Shown: positions 8,323 through 15,066 of the stretch, piece after piece
How positions within the stretch are numbered: position 1 is the first letter of the stretch
Layout: every line of letters starts with the position of its first letter
NCBI RefSeq assembly: GCF_900176465.1
Contig: NZ_FWXR01000031.1
Location: 1 to 37,617 of the forward strand
From: Fulvimarina manganoxydans
GTDB taxonomy: Bacteria > Pseudomonadota > Alphaproteobacteria > Rhizobiales > Rhizobiaceae
Direction: 5' to 3'
Length of the DNA stretch: 37,617 nt
The notes under the pieces: generated by a model
Seen by the model: only the letters and a program-made list of their open reading frames with translations
Databases searched by the model: none
What the model was told of the DNA's origin: nothing
Made by a program: the position numbers and the translations under genes

Positions 8323-9165
8323 ATGCCCCCAGTCTCTAAAGAAAAAAATACAACAGTCAAAGAAATTTTTAAGAAAAACAAAGTTCTGATTGGCGTCATT
8401 CACTGCACGCCTTTCCCAGGATCGCCGCAATATGCGGGCGAGCTTGTCACGGCCATCTATGACCGGGCGATGCGGGATGCCGAAGCTTATATCGAAGGCG
8501 GGCTCGACGGACTCATCATCGAAAACCATGGCGACATCCCGTTTCTGAAACCCGACGAGATCGGCCATGAGACGGCGGCCTATATGTCGGTGATCACCGA
8601 CCGCGTTCGCCGCGAATTCTCCGTGCCTTTGGGGATCAATGTTCTTGCCAATGCGGCAATCCCGGCCCTGGCGGTGGCAAGCGCCGGCGGGGCGGATTTC
8701 ATTCGCGTCAATCAATGGGCGAACGCCTATGTGGCCAATGAAGGCTTCGTGGAAGGCGCCGCCGCCAAGGCGCTGCGCTATCGCGCGGCCCTTCGAGCGA
8801 ACGGCATCAAGGTCTTCGCTGACAGTCACGTCAAGCATGGCAGCCACGCCATCGTGGCCGATCGCTCCATCGTCGAGCTCACCCGCGACGTCGCCTTCTT
8901 CGACGCCGATGCGGTGATCGCGACTGGACACCGGACGGGCGATGCAGCGACCGTGGAAGAGATCGACGAGATCCGTTCGGCGACCGACCTGCCAATCCTG
9001 GTGGGCAGCGGCGCGACGCCGGACAACATCGCCCGCATTCTCGGCCAGACGGAAGGCGTCATCGTGGCGAGCGCGCTAAAGGAGGGCGGCGTTTGGTGGA
9101 ACCCGGTCGAACAGACCCGGGTCGAACGCTTCGTCGCCGCCGCCGATGAAGCCCGCGGGAGCTGA
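8323..9165 (+). CDS. BtpA/SgcQ-family TIM-barrel protein
   Basis: This 280-residue protein matches the BtpA family, whose members include cyanobacterial BtpA (implicated in photosystem I biogenesis) and E. coli SgcQ of a sugar operon. Family segments are VLIGVIHCTPFPGSP near the start, GGLDGLIIENHGDIPF, LGINVLANAA, ADFIRVNQW, and the phosphate-binding-like LVGSGATPDNI. In sugar clusters such proteins are expected to act on a phosphorylated sugar, but the chemistry is unproven. The first 22 residues are lysine-rich and encoded by unusually AT-rich DNA (about 8330-8390), which may ease translation initiation. It is followed by the TenA-like gene nine bases later. Confidence 0.88.
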   Translation: MPPVSKEKNTTVKEIFKKNKVLIGVIHCTPFPGSPQYAGELVTAIYDRAMRDAEAYIEGGLDGLIIENHGDIPFLKPDEIGHETAAYMSVITDRVRREFSVPLGINVLANAAIPALAVASAGGADFIRVNQWANAYVANEGFVEGAAAKALRYRAALRANGIKVFADSHVKHGSHAIVADRSIVELTRDVAFFDADAVIATGHRTGDAATVEEIDEIRSATDLPILVGSGATPDNIARILGQTEGVIVASALKEGGVWWNPVEQTRVERFVAAADEARGS

Positions 9166-9174
9166 GATCGGACG

Positions 9175-9831
9175 ATGACAGCGAACGCTTCAAGCGCCTT
9201 CTCCGACCGCCTCGTGAGCGAGAACCAGACGGTCTGGGATGCCATGCAGACCCATCGCTTCGTCGAGGAGCTCGCGAGCGGCACGATGCCGGAGCAGGCC
9301 TTTCACCGCTATCTCGTCTATGAGGGCGCCTTCGTCGCCACGGCCGTGCGCATCTTCTCGCTGGCCTTGGCCAAGGCGCCGACCATCGAGGATCAGCGCT
9401 GGCTTCACGGGGTGGTCGGCGCCCTCCTCACCGAGCAGCTTGCCTATTTCGAGCGGGCCTATCGCGACCTCGGTGTCGATCCGGCCGCCTTCGATCGAAC
9501 GGCGCCGGGCTTTACGGCCTTTGACAGGGGCATGCTGACAATCGCGGAGACCGGCGGGTTTTCAGACATCGTCACCGCCATGTTCTGCGCCGAATGGATG
9601 TATCTCAATTGGTGTCGCGCGGCCCTTGCCCGAATGGAGGGCCAGGGGTTTCCGCGCGAATGGGTGGCGCTCCACGTCGCCCCCGGTTTCGAGGCTCAGG
9701 CCGTGTGGCTGAAGAGCCGTATCGACGCGCTGGCCGGCGAGATGGATCAGAGCGAGCGCCAGCGGCTCACCGTTCTCTTCGGCAAGGTGGTCGAACTCGA
9801 AATCGCCTTCCATACGGCGGCGTTTGGCTAA
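9175..9831 (+). CDS. TenA/thiaminase-II-like protein
   Basis: This 218-residue all-helical protein of the TenA/PQQC-like family is near the usual length. Bacillus TenA hydrolyses aminopyrimidines through a catalytic cysteine; here Cys138 in MFCAEWMY falls at the corresponding place, and a late Glu in ELEIAFHTAAF matches the conserved C-terminal glutamate. Early segments HRFVEEL and YLVYEGAFV fit the family's substrate pocket helices. GGAG precedes the ATG. The association with a PfkB kinase, BtpA protein and sugar transporter rather than thiamine genes suggests hydrolysis of a C-N bond in a different substrate, which is inference. Confidence 0.85.
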   Translation: MTANASSAFSDRLVSENQTVWDAMQTHRFVEELASGTMPEQAFHRYLVYEGAFVATAVRIFSLALAKAPTIEDQRWLHGVVGALLTEQLAYFERAYRDLGVDPAAFDRTAPGFTAFDRGMLTIAETGGFSDIVTAMFCAEWMYLNWCRAALARMEGQGFPREWVALHVAPGFEAQAVWLKSRIDALAGEMDQSERQRLTVLFGKVVELEIAFHTAAFG

Positions 9832-9844
9832 ACGGCGGACGGCG

Positions 9845-9894
9845 TCAGTTCGTCAGATCGACCCGGAACCGATACCGGTCCGCGCGATAGGTGG
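9845..9894 (-). pseudogene. GntR-family (UTRA) regulator, C-terminal fragment cut by IS3
   Basis: Read on the minus strand, the bases up to the IS boundary encode TTYRADRYRFRVDLTN and a TGA stop. This is the typical end of the UTRA effector domain in HutC/PhnF-type GntR regulators. The rest of the gene is missing: the sequence on the far side of the IS element belongs to a different gene. The fragment ends 13 bases after the convergent TenA-like gene, so an intact regulator would have been a second candidate controller of this catabolic module. The call rests on about 16 residues. Confidence 0.55.
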
Positions 9895-9923
9895 TGTGGA
9901 CTTGCTTCGTGAAAGTGGAGAGC
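9895..9923 (+). repeat. Left terminal inverted repeat of the IS3 element
   Basis: The 29 bases beginning TGTGGACTTGCTTCG match the reverse complement of 11100-11128 without mismatch. TG is the usual 5' terminus in IS3-family elements. Confidence 0.9.
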
Positions 9924-9949
9924 TCTTCTAAGAGAAAGAGGAGCATTTC

Positions 9950-10381
9950 ATGGGCGGATCACATCGTCGGTTCGGCAAGGTATTCGAAGCGGAGGCCATC
10001 CGTTTCGTCGAGACGAGCGGACGTTCGCAGAAGGAAATTGCCGACGATCTCGGGATCGGTCGGTCGACCCTGCGAATCTGGCTGATGAAACATCGAGAAC
10101 GGGAACTCGAAGCGCCGCCTCCGGACCGCCAGGAGGACTTGGCTGCCGAACTGAAGCGGCTACGGCGTGGGAATGAGATCTTGCGCCAGGAACGAGAGAT
10201 CCTGAAGCGGGCGACAACTTTTTTCGCCAAAGAGGGAAGTCGATCAAGTTCGAACTCATCGATGCGGCGACGAAGGATTTCCCCGTCCAGCGCCTCTGCA
10301 AGGTTCTCGATGTCAGCCCAAGCGGCTATTTTGCCTGGAGGGCCCGTCCGGTTTTTCGCCGGCAGCGCGATGACCTGGTGA
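9950..10381 (+). CDS. IS3-family transposase OrfA
   Basis: This 143-residue reading has a helix-turn-helix of the HTH_Tnp_1 type (FVETSGRSQKEIADDLGIGRSTLRIW) followed by a leucine-zipper-like coiled coil (residues 60-90, LKRLRRGNEILRQEREILKRA). This is the DNA-binding half of an IS3-group transposase. A heptamer TTTTTTC at 10219-10225 sits in the correct phase for a -1 programmed frameshift into the orfB frame. Beyond about residue 95 the zero frame runs through orfB DNA and is probably not functional protein. AGAGGAG precedes the ATG. Confidence 0.85.
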   Translation: MGGSHRRFGKVFEAEAIRFVETSGRSQKEIADDLGIGRSTLRIWLMKHRERELEAPPPDRQEDLAAELKRLRRGNEILRQEREILKRATTFFAKEGSRSSSNSSMRRRRISPSSASARFSMSAQAAILPGGPVRFFAGSAMTW

Positions 10382-11089
10382 TGCTGGCGCACATCCGTTC
10401 GGCGTTCGCTATGTCGAACGAGACTTATGGCAGTCCACGAATTGCGAGCCGACGGCCATAAGGTCGGTCGCCGTCGCATCGCGCGTCTGATGCGTGAAAA
10501 CGGAATGAAGGCGCGGCAGAAGCGACGCTTCAAACGCACGACCGACAGCCATCACGCGTTTCCAATCGCTCCGAACCTCCTTGATCAGGACTTCACCGCC
10601 ACCGGCCCGAACCAGAAGTGGGGCGACGACATCTCCTATATCTGGACCCGGGAGGGTTGGTTGTACCTTGCTGTCGCAATCGATCTCTTCGCCCGACGTG
10701 TCGTGGGCTGGGCGACAAGCGATCGGCTGAAGAAGGACCTGGCTCTGTCGGCGCTTCGCCGAGCCATCGCCGTTTTACGCCCGCCCGCCGGGCTGATCCA
10801 TCACGCCAATCGCGGCTCGCAATATTGTTCCCTCGAGTACCAGGCCCTGTTGCGAAAGCATGGAATCCTGATCTCGATGTCCGGCAAGGGAAACTGCACC
10901 GATAATTCCATGGTCGAGAGCTTCTTCAAGCCCCTGAAATCCGAACTCGTCTGGCGCACCGTTTTCCAGACCCGAACCGAGGCGACCACCGCGATCGGTC
11001 AATATATCGACGGTTTCTACAATCTCGTCCGGCGCCATTCGGCGCTCGACTTCGTCAGCTCGCTTCAATTCGAGAGGCAGGCCGCCTAA
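10237..11089 (+). pseudogene. IS3-family transposase OrfB, frameshifted and catalytically dead
   Basis: The orfB frame starts around KSIKFELIDAATKDFPVQRLC and runs to NETYGSPRIASRRP before a stop near 10460. Homology resumes in another frame at VHELRADGHKVGRRRIARLM and continues to 11089. A short deletion, plausibly between AGTCC direct repeats, explains the break. The integrase core keeps the first Asp (WGDDISYIW) and the Glu (NSMVESFFKPLK), but the second catalytic Asp of the usual HSDRGSQYCS is Asn (HHANRGSQYCS, codon 10808-10810). The enzyme is therefore doubly inactivated. Confidence 0.88.
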
Positions 11090-11099
11090 AACCAAAAAC

Positions 11100-11128
11100 G
11101 CTCTCCACTTTCACGAAGCAAGTCCACA
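11100..11128 (-). repeat. Right terminal inverted repeat of the IS3 element
   Basis: These 29 bases, ending AAGCAAGTCCACA, are the exact reverse complement of the left repeat at 9895-9923. Confidence 0.9.
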
Positions 11129-11318
11129 TGTGAACGAGCACGGTCTCGTCATGCTGGAAGGCCAGGGCATGTATCTTCTCGGGGACGACTGGCACGAGGT
11201 CTGGCAGGACGACTTCATCTGGATGGGCCCCTATTGCCCGCAGCTCTTCTATCCGACCGGCTGGGGTCCTTCGGCCTATCTTCTTTATAAAGACGTCAAT
11301 CGTGACGTCGTCTTCTGA
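11129..11318 (+). pseudogene. allE: Ureidoglycine aminohydrolase (cupin) C-terminal fragment
   Basis: The 62 residues after the IS boundary read NEHGLVMLEGQGMYLLGDDW, then DDFIWMGPYCPQ and AYLLYKDVNRD before TGA. This is the C-terminal cupin barrel of (S)-ureidoglycine aminohydrolase (AllE/UGlyAH), which releases ammonia from ureidoglycine in allantoin breakdown. The N-terminal cupin is missing, removed at the IS junction. The stop overlaps the GTG start of the next remnant by 17 bases, as in an intact ureide operon. The function is lost here. Confidence 0.8.
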
Positions 11319-11640
11319 GCGCGAGGCGCTGGATCGACGCGCCGCGACGCTGATGGCTCGGATCGACGAACTTGCGACTTTCAGCGAAGAGGCCGATTGC
11401 CTGATCCGGCGCTTCTTGACCGAAGAGCTGGTCGCCGCGAACACCCGGACCGCCGAATGGATGGTGGCGGCCGGAATGACGACGCGCGTCGATGCCGTGA
11501 GCAATCTTTTCGGCCGATCTGAAAGCGATCCGCCGGGCTGACGGGCGCTGCTTCTGGGTTCCCATCTCGATACTGTCCGCAATGCCGGACGTTTCGACGG
11601 GCCGCTGGGTGTGCTCGCGGCGATCTCGGTGGTGCAATTG
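11302..11640 (+). pseudogene. allC: Allantoate amidohydrolase-like M20 peptidase, broken N-terminus
   Basis: From GTG at 11302 the reading gives MARIDELATFSEEADCLIRRF, AEWMVAAGM and DAVSNLFGR, the N-terminus of allantoate amidohydrolase/beta-ureidopropionase-type Zn hydrolases. A TGA at 11539-11541 interrupts the frame. Homology continues in the same frame with [20 protein letters not shown] and [12 protein letters not shown], including the first metal-binding His and Asp, then ends at about 11640. The gene therefore has a nonsense mutation and loss of about three quarters of its length. With the allE fragment it is the remains of a ureide operon. Confidence 0.8.
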
Positions 11641-11800
11641 AGCCTTACAGGGCCGTGCCTTCGCTCGGCGCAGAGCCGGTGCTTGGCAGGGCGCCGTCTG
11701 CCGTCGATCGCCGTGCCGCGGACCGGGCCCGATTCAGATGACACCGCTCCAATTCTTTAGCCGGCCTGCGCTTTCGGGAACTCACGACGAATTTCGGTCC

Positions 11801-11831
11801 TTGACCTTCCAGTGACGGGAAGCCCCATCTG
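11801..11831 (+). promoter_or_regulatory. CueR/HmrR-like MerR-family promoter-operator
   Basis: A TTGACC -35 element (11801-11806) contains the start of the dyad CTTCC-N7-GGAAG (11806-11810 and 11818-11822). This is the layout recognised by copper/heavy-metal MerR regulators such as CueR and HmrR. A 19-bp spacer, the hallmark of MerR-activated promoters, leads to a weak -10 hexamer CATCTG at 11826. The downstream gene encodes a thiol-redox membrane protein. No merR-type gene is in the window, so the regulator would act in trans. The -10 match is poor, which lowers certainty. Confidence 0.55.
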
Positions 11832-11890
11832 ACGGGCGATCTGTGGGAACGAGGGGATCCGGTATCCCCAGGAGACAGGAGAAACAGTCG

Positions 11891-12670
11891 ATGAGCACGA
11901 TCGCGGCAGGAGAGGCGGGCGGTCGCCGAAAGGCCGTTCTCTACCGGATGGTCATGGAAAAGCATGTTTGTCCCTATGGCCTAAAATCGAAGGATCTTCT
12001 CGAAAGGCAGGGCTTTGAGGTCGAGGACCATCACCTGACGACGCGGGCCGAGACCGACGCCTTCAAGGACAAGCATGGGGTCGGCACGACGCCTCAGACC
12101 TTCATTGCCGGCGAGCGGGTCGGCGGCTATACCGAGTTGCGCGAGCATTTCGGCAAGCGGGTGAAATCGAAGGACGAGACCACCTATCAGCCGGTCATCG
12201 CGATCTTCTCGGTCGCTTTCCTGATGGGGCTCGCCGTCTCCTGGGCGGCCTACGATACGATCTTCACGCTGCGAGGGATCGAATGGTTCTTCGCCATCTC
12301 GATGTGTCTCCTCGGCATCCAGAAGCTGCAGGACATTGAGAGCTTTTCGACGATGTTCCTGAATTACGACCTTCTGGCGAAACGCTGGGTGCCTTACGGC
12401 AAGATCTATCCCTTCGGCGAGACGCTCTCAGGCCTCCTCATGATCGCGGGGACGCTGACCTTCATATCGGCGCCGATCGCACTCATCATCGGCACGATTG
12501 GCGCGATCTCGGTCTTCTATGCCGTCTATGTCCAGAAGCGCGAACTCAAATGCGCCTGCGTTGGCGGTGGCTCCAACGTGCCGCTCGGCTTCGTGTCGTT
12601 GACCGAGAATCTCGTCATGATCGGGATGGGGCTTTGGATGCCGATCCGCATGCTTGTCTGGGGCGCGTGA
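11891..12670 (+). CDS. Glutaredoxin-MauE fusion membrane protein
   Basis: The 259-residue protein has an N-terminal glutaredoxin-like domain (residues 14-90) with CPYG in place of the dithiol CPYC, a cis-proline loop GTTPQTFI and GGYTEL. Four hydrophobic helices of the MauE/DoxX-like redox membrane domain follow (about residues 100-258). A conserved cytosolic CACVGGGSNVPLG segment near 218 may bind metal or exchange disulfides. The ATG at 11891 follows AGGAG at a good distance; an in-frame ATG at 11843 precedes it but lacks a site. A MerR-type operator upstream suggests induction by copper or a related metal. Function in thiol protection or metal handling is inferred. Confidence 0.82.
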   Translation: MSTIAAGEAGGRRKAVLYRMVMEKHVCPYGLKSKDLLERQGFEVEDHHLTTRAETDAFKDKHGVGTTPQTFIAGERVGGYTELREHFGKRVKSKDETTYQPVIAIFSVAFLMGLAVSWAAYDTIFTLRGIEWFFAISMCLLGIQKLQDIESFSTMFLNYDLLAKRWVPYGKIYPFGETLSGLLMIAGTLTFISAPIALIIGTIGAISVFYAVYVQKRELKCACVGGGSNVPLGFVSLTENLVMIGMGLWMPIRMLVWGA

Positions 12671-12836
12671 GGATGATCCCCGAATGACTGGCTTCACGCC
12701 CTGGCGATCGTAATGCGCGTCGCCGGCTTTGCGAGAGGCTGGCAGGAATGATCAGGACGACACGCTCAACGCCACCTTCCAAACTTTTAGCCATCTCGCA
12801 GAGATAGCCGAAGGTGTCGTTGGGGTATGTGGCAGA

Positions 12837-13081
12837 TCATTCATCTGCTATGTCCGCCAGAAACTTACCTTGACGTGCATGAATCGCGGACTCGTCGAGA
12901 ACTTCGCCGGTCTCGTCGTCCGCGTTTTGCTGAAGGCAACAACGCCAGCGAACCGCTTGGCGTCACGTTCAGCCCGCCCGATTGCATTTTCTTCTGATCG
13001 ACATTGGGCCGGCTGGACCGTGAGAAAGCGCTTGCCCCTCTTCTCGAACGGCAGGACGACGGAATAGGTCTTTCCTGCCAT
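12837..13081 (-). pseudogene. Small conserved protein gene, frameshifted
   Basis: From ATG at 13081 the reading gives MAGKTYSVVLPFEKRGKRFL and later FAGVVAFSKT. The frame then shifts: the shifted frame continues DDETGEVLDESAIHARQGKF and ends ADIADE before TGA at 12837. Both halves look like one short conserved protein, roughly 80 residues, of a type I associate with rhizobial genomes. A one-base deletion near the AGCAAAACG run restores a single frame. The function is unknown. A second, more decayed copy lies at about 13,800-13,879. Confidence 0.45.
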
Positions 13082-13201
13082 GTTGGCGCCCGCACCATTT
13101 ATTGCCGTCGTTCGGTCGAGGCTGGCTCAGCCGTTCACCAGCAATACTCGGTTCGCGATCCTTGCGTTATCTACGCCATTCGGGGCGAGAAGGAGCGCTA
13201 T

Positions 13202-13230
13202 CTGAAACAGAATTGACAATTCTGTTTCAG
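13202..13230. repeat. Perfect 29-bp palindrome (14-bp arms, 1-base centre)
   Basis: CTGAAACAGAATTG at 13202-13215 is exactly mirrored by CAATTCTGTTTCAG at 13217-13230. It overlaps the TGA (13227-13229) of the minus-strand membrane-anchored protein gene. As RNA it would fold into a long stem with a tight loop and could stop transcription or protect the 3' end, but no T-run follows on either strand. A protein-binding site is the alternative. Confidence 0.6.
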
Positions 13231-13667
13231 ATCACACCACCTGAGTTTGACCAGAAATAGAGGTAGCCGTCCTCATAAACAGCACCGTCGGAACCGTAGA
13301 CATATGAAAGAGGCGCTGGTGACGTCTGCACCTCGTATGCCAGCGGCGGTGCGCTGAATCGATCTGGCCAGAACGCCGCATCGCAGTGTGCGTGGTTCAT
13401 GTCGACGCCAGGCGAAATAAGAACGGGGTCGGCCCCAAACATGCCGAGGACGAAGTTATTGGCTTCCTTCGGCGTCAAACCAACCTTCATACACATGGTG
13501 AAATCGATCATACCGCTCCGTTGAATATCAAAGCTCTCGACAAGATAGCGATAAGGCAACCGGAAACGCATCGGCTCGATATTCAAGGCAAAAACAGCCC
13601 CTGCGAGCGCAAATGACGCGCTTGCAAGCCAGAACTTCCGAGATCTCATGAACGAGTGAGAGGCCAT
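13227..13667 (-). CDS. Hypothetical membrane-anchored protein
   Basis: This 146-residue protein has a short basic N-terminus (MRSRK near residue 7), one hydrophobic segment at about 12-30 (WLASASFALAGAVFAL), then a soluble tail rich in aromatic residues with GADPVLISPGVDMNH, YVYGSDGAVYEDGYLYFW and few charges. It is probably anchored in the inner membrane with the tail in the periplasm. I do not recognise the family. AGGA stands seven bases before the ATG. Base composition is lower in GC than the flanking chromosomal genes, in line with an acquired region. It ends inside the 29-bp palindrome. Confidence 0.6.
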   Translation of the reverse strand: MASHSFMRSRKFWLASASFALAGAVFALNIEPMRFRLPYRYLVESFDIQRSGMIDFTMCMKVGLTPKEANNFVLGMFGADPVLISPGVDMNHAHCDAAFWPDRFSAPPLAYEVQTSPAPLSYVYGSDGAVYEDGYLYFWSNSGGVI

Positions 13668-14171
13668 TCTGCGATCCTAAATGGAAGTCGGTTGCTCGAC
13701 TATGGTCGCGCGTTTCTGAAAAACTTTCATCGTATTCTGTTTAAGCTCCGCATCCCCATGGATTGGTCGTAGCGTCCATGTCTGATGCTTGGGATCGTGC
13801 TTAAGCGGCGTCCAGATAGAAGCGGGCGCTTGTTCTTCATTTTGAGCGCCTGAACGACGAAATAGGTCTTCTCTGCCGTGGTGCGCTCGCTTCCGGATTT
13901 TGCTCGGCGCGATCTCGTGAGTTGCGAGCGTCACCGCGACAGTTAGAGGGTTATTCGCGAACAAAAGTTGGAACCAGCATTTTGAAAAGTTGGACCTTAT
14001 CGCGCTGGGCTGCCGTAAGTCTCTGAAATCATGGCGACCCCACTAGGACTCACTTGATCGCCGTATGTCATTGAAATAGCACGTTTTTCGTCAGTTTCGG
14101 CAATGTCACGTATGTCGTTTGTATGTTAAGCGCCGAAACTGACTTTGTTTGTCATAGTGTATCAGGACGTA
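13668..14171. other. Gene-poor stretch with a relic copy and a 12-bp inverted repeat
   Basis: No intact gene is seen. On the minus strand at about 13,800-13,879 the reading AEKTYFVVQALKMKNKRPL resembles the start of the frameshifted small gene at 13,081; its start codon is ACG and stops follow. The 27 bases around 13,854-13,880 match the first copy at 23 positions. GTCAGTTTCGGC (14090-14101) and GCCGAAACTGAC (14132-14143) form a perfect inverted repeat around a 30-base spacer containing CGTATGTC, which also occurs near 14,062. Confidence 0.5.
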
Positions 14172-14894
14172 TCAGAGCATCGCTTTCAGAGCTTTGATCT
14201 CTGGAATTCGAATGTCTTCAACTTGCATTTCTGCATCGTCCAAGACCATCGAAATCTCAATGTAGCCGCCGCGCTTGCGACCATATTTCGAAATCGCATC
14301 CTGGACGATGTGGAAGAGCCGGAAGCATCGCTCAGTGTCACCAGGGATGACGCCGATGACATTCACGATCTCATGCTCGTTCGGGATAATGAATTTCACA
14401 CGTCCCTTGACGCTCGTGTCGCCCCAGGTCGCATGGAGCCGGACCTGACGACGCGCGATCACGGCATACAGGCTGACCGAGTCTCGCAGTGGGTCATCCG
14501 TGCCGGGAAAAGCAGTCGGCACGTCGAGCGCCATGAGCATTCCTGCAAGCAGATTGACTGCCGCTGACGCACCACCCTGGACCTGCTTCTCGTCCGCGGG
14601 GTCATCATGCGGGCCGATTCCGTGCAGCAGCCACGTAGAATCGACCTGAAAAACCTCGGCAACTTGGCTGGCTTTGTTCGCTCGCGGACGCGCTTCGCCG
14701 GAGAACCACTTGCGGGCAGTTTCCTTTGTAATGCCGATATCGTAGCGATTATTCAGTTCAGCGATCAGCCACTCATAACGACCGCGGTGAAGCGGCGGGC
14801 AACGATCAGAACTGTCGGCGGCGATGTTAAGGCGCTTGGCAAAGTCCGCCGCGATGATCTTCTGATGCCCGGATTCGCTGACAACTCGCGCCAT
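14172..14894 (-). CDS. Phage CI-like transcriptional repressor
   Basis: The 240-residue protein has a lambda-type helix-turn-helix over residues 15-85, seen as FAKRLNIAADSS, PPLHRGRYEWLIAELN and TKETARKWFSGEARP, which resembles Bacteriophage CI repressor N-termini. The C-terminal half lacks an S24/LexA peptidase Ser-Lys signature, so self-cleavage is doubtful. It is divergent from the Cro-like gene across a 172-base AT-rich region holding likely operators, the classic layout of a lysogeny switch. GAAGG precedes the ATG. It probably keeps the primase-bearing element silent; this is inferred from position. Confidence 0.75.
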   Translation of the reverse strand: MARVVSESGHQKIIAADFAKRLNIAADSSDRCPPLHRGRYEWLIAELNNRYDIGITKETARKWFSGEARPRANKASQVAEVFQVDSTWLLHGIGPHDDPADEKQVQGGASAAVNLLAGMLMALDVPTAFPGTDDPLRDSVSLYAVIARRQVRLHATWGDTSVKGRVKFIIPNEHEIVNVIGVIPGDTERCFRLFHIVQDAISKYGRKRGGYIEISMVLDDAEMQVEDIRIPEIKALKAML

Positions 14895-15066
14895 TTGCCT
14901 TCACCCAATCCCATACATGCAACATGTTATACGTTCACTGTTTTGTCAACATTTTAGGGACAAAGGCAGGTTCAACTTTCTCACCTGTGGGAATGTCGCT
15001 AAAATATTGACATTATGCATTCCTGTTCGCGTATCAGAAGTAGGAAAGGATGCATTATGCATAAAG
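14895..15066. promoter_or_regulatory. Divergent promoter-operator region of the CI/Cro-like switch
   Basis: The region is AT-rich against its surroundings. On the plus strand TTGACA at 15007-15012 with a weak TATCAG at 15032 could drive the Cro-like gene; on the minus strand TATAAC near 14,930 could be a -10 for the repressor. ATTATGCAT occurs twice (about 15012 and 15052), and ATGCATTATGCAT near 15,050 is almost palindromic, so these are candidate operators. Binding is not demonstrated. Confidence 0.45.

Larger units (their letters stand above)
9895..11128 (+). mobile_element. IS3-family insertion sequence, transposase inactivated
   Basis: The 1,234-bp element is bounded by 29-bp perfect inverted repeats (TGTGGACTTGC... 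at the left, its complement at the right) and carries orfA and orfB. No clear 3-4 bp target duplication is seen: TGG precedes the left end and TGT follows the right end. The flanking DNA belongs to two different genes, a gntR tail on the left and an allE-like gene on the right. The absence of a duplication fits deletion between two IS copies or a one-ended rearrangement rather than a simple insertion. Confidence 0.9.

Noticed and set aside
12729-13067. Plus-strand frame of 112 residues
   Set aside because: It is opposite the frameshifted small gene, whose conserved-looking residues are on the minus strand.
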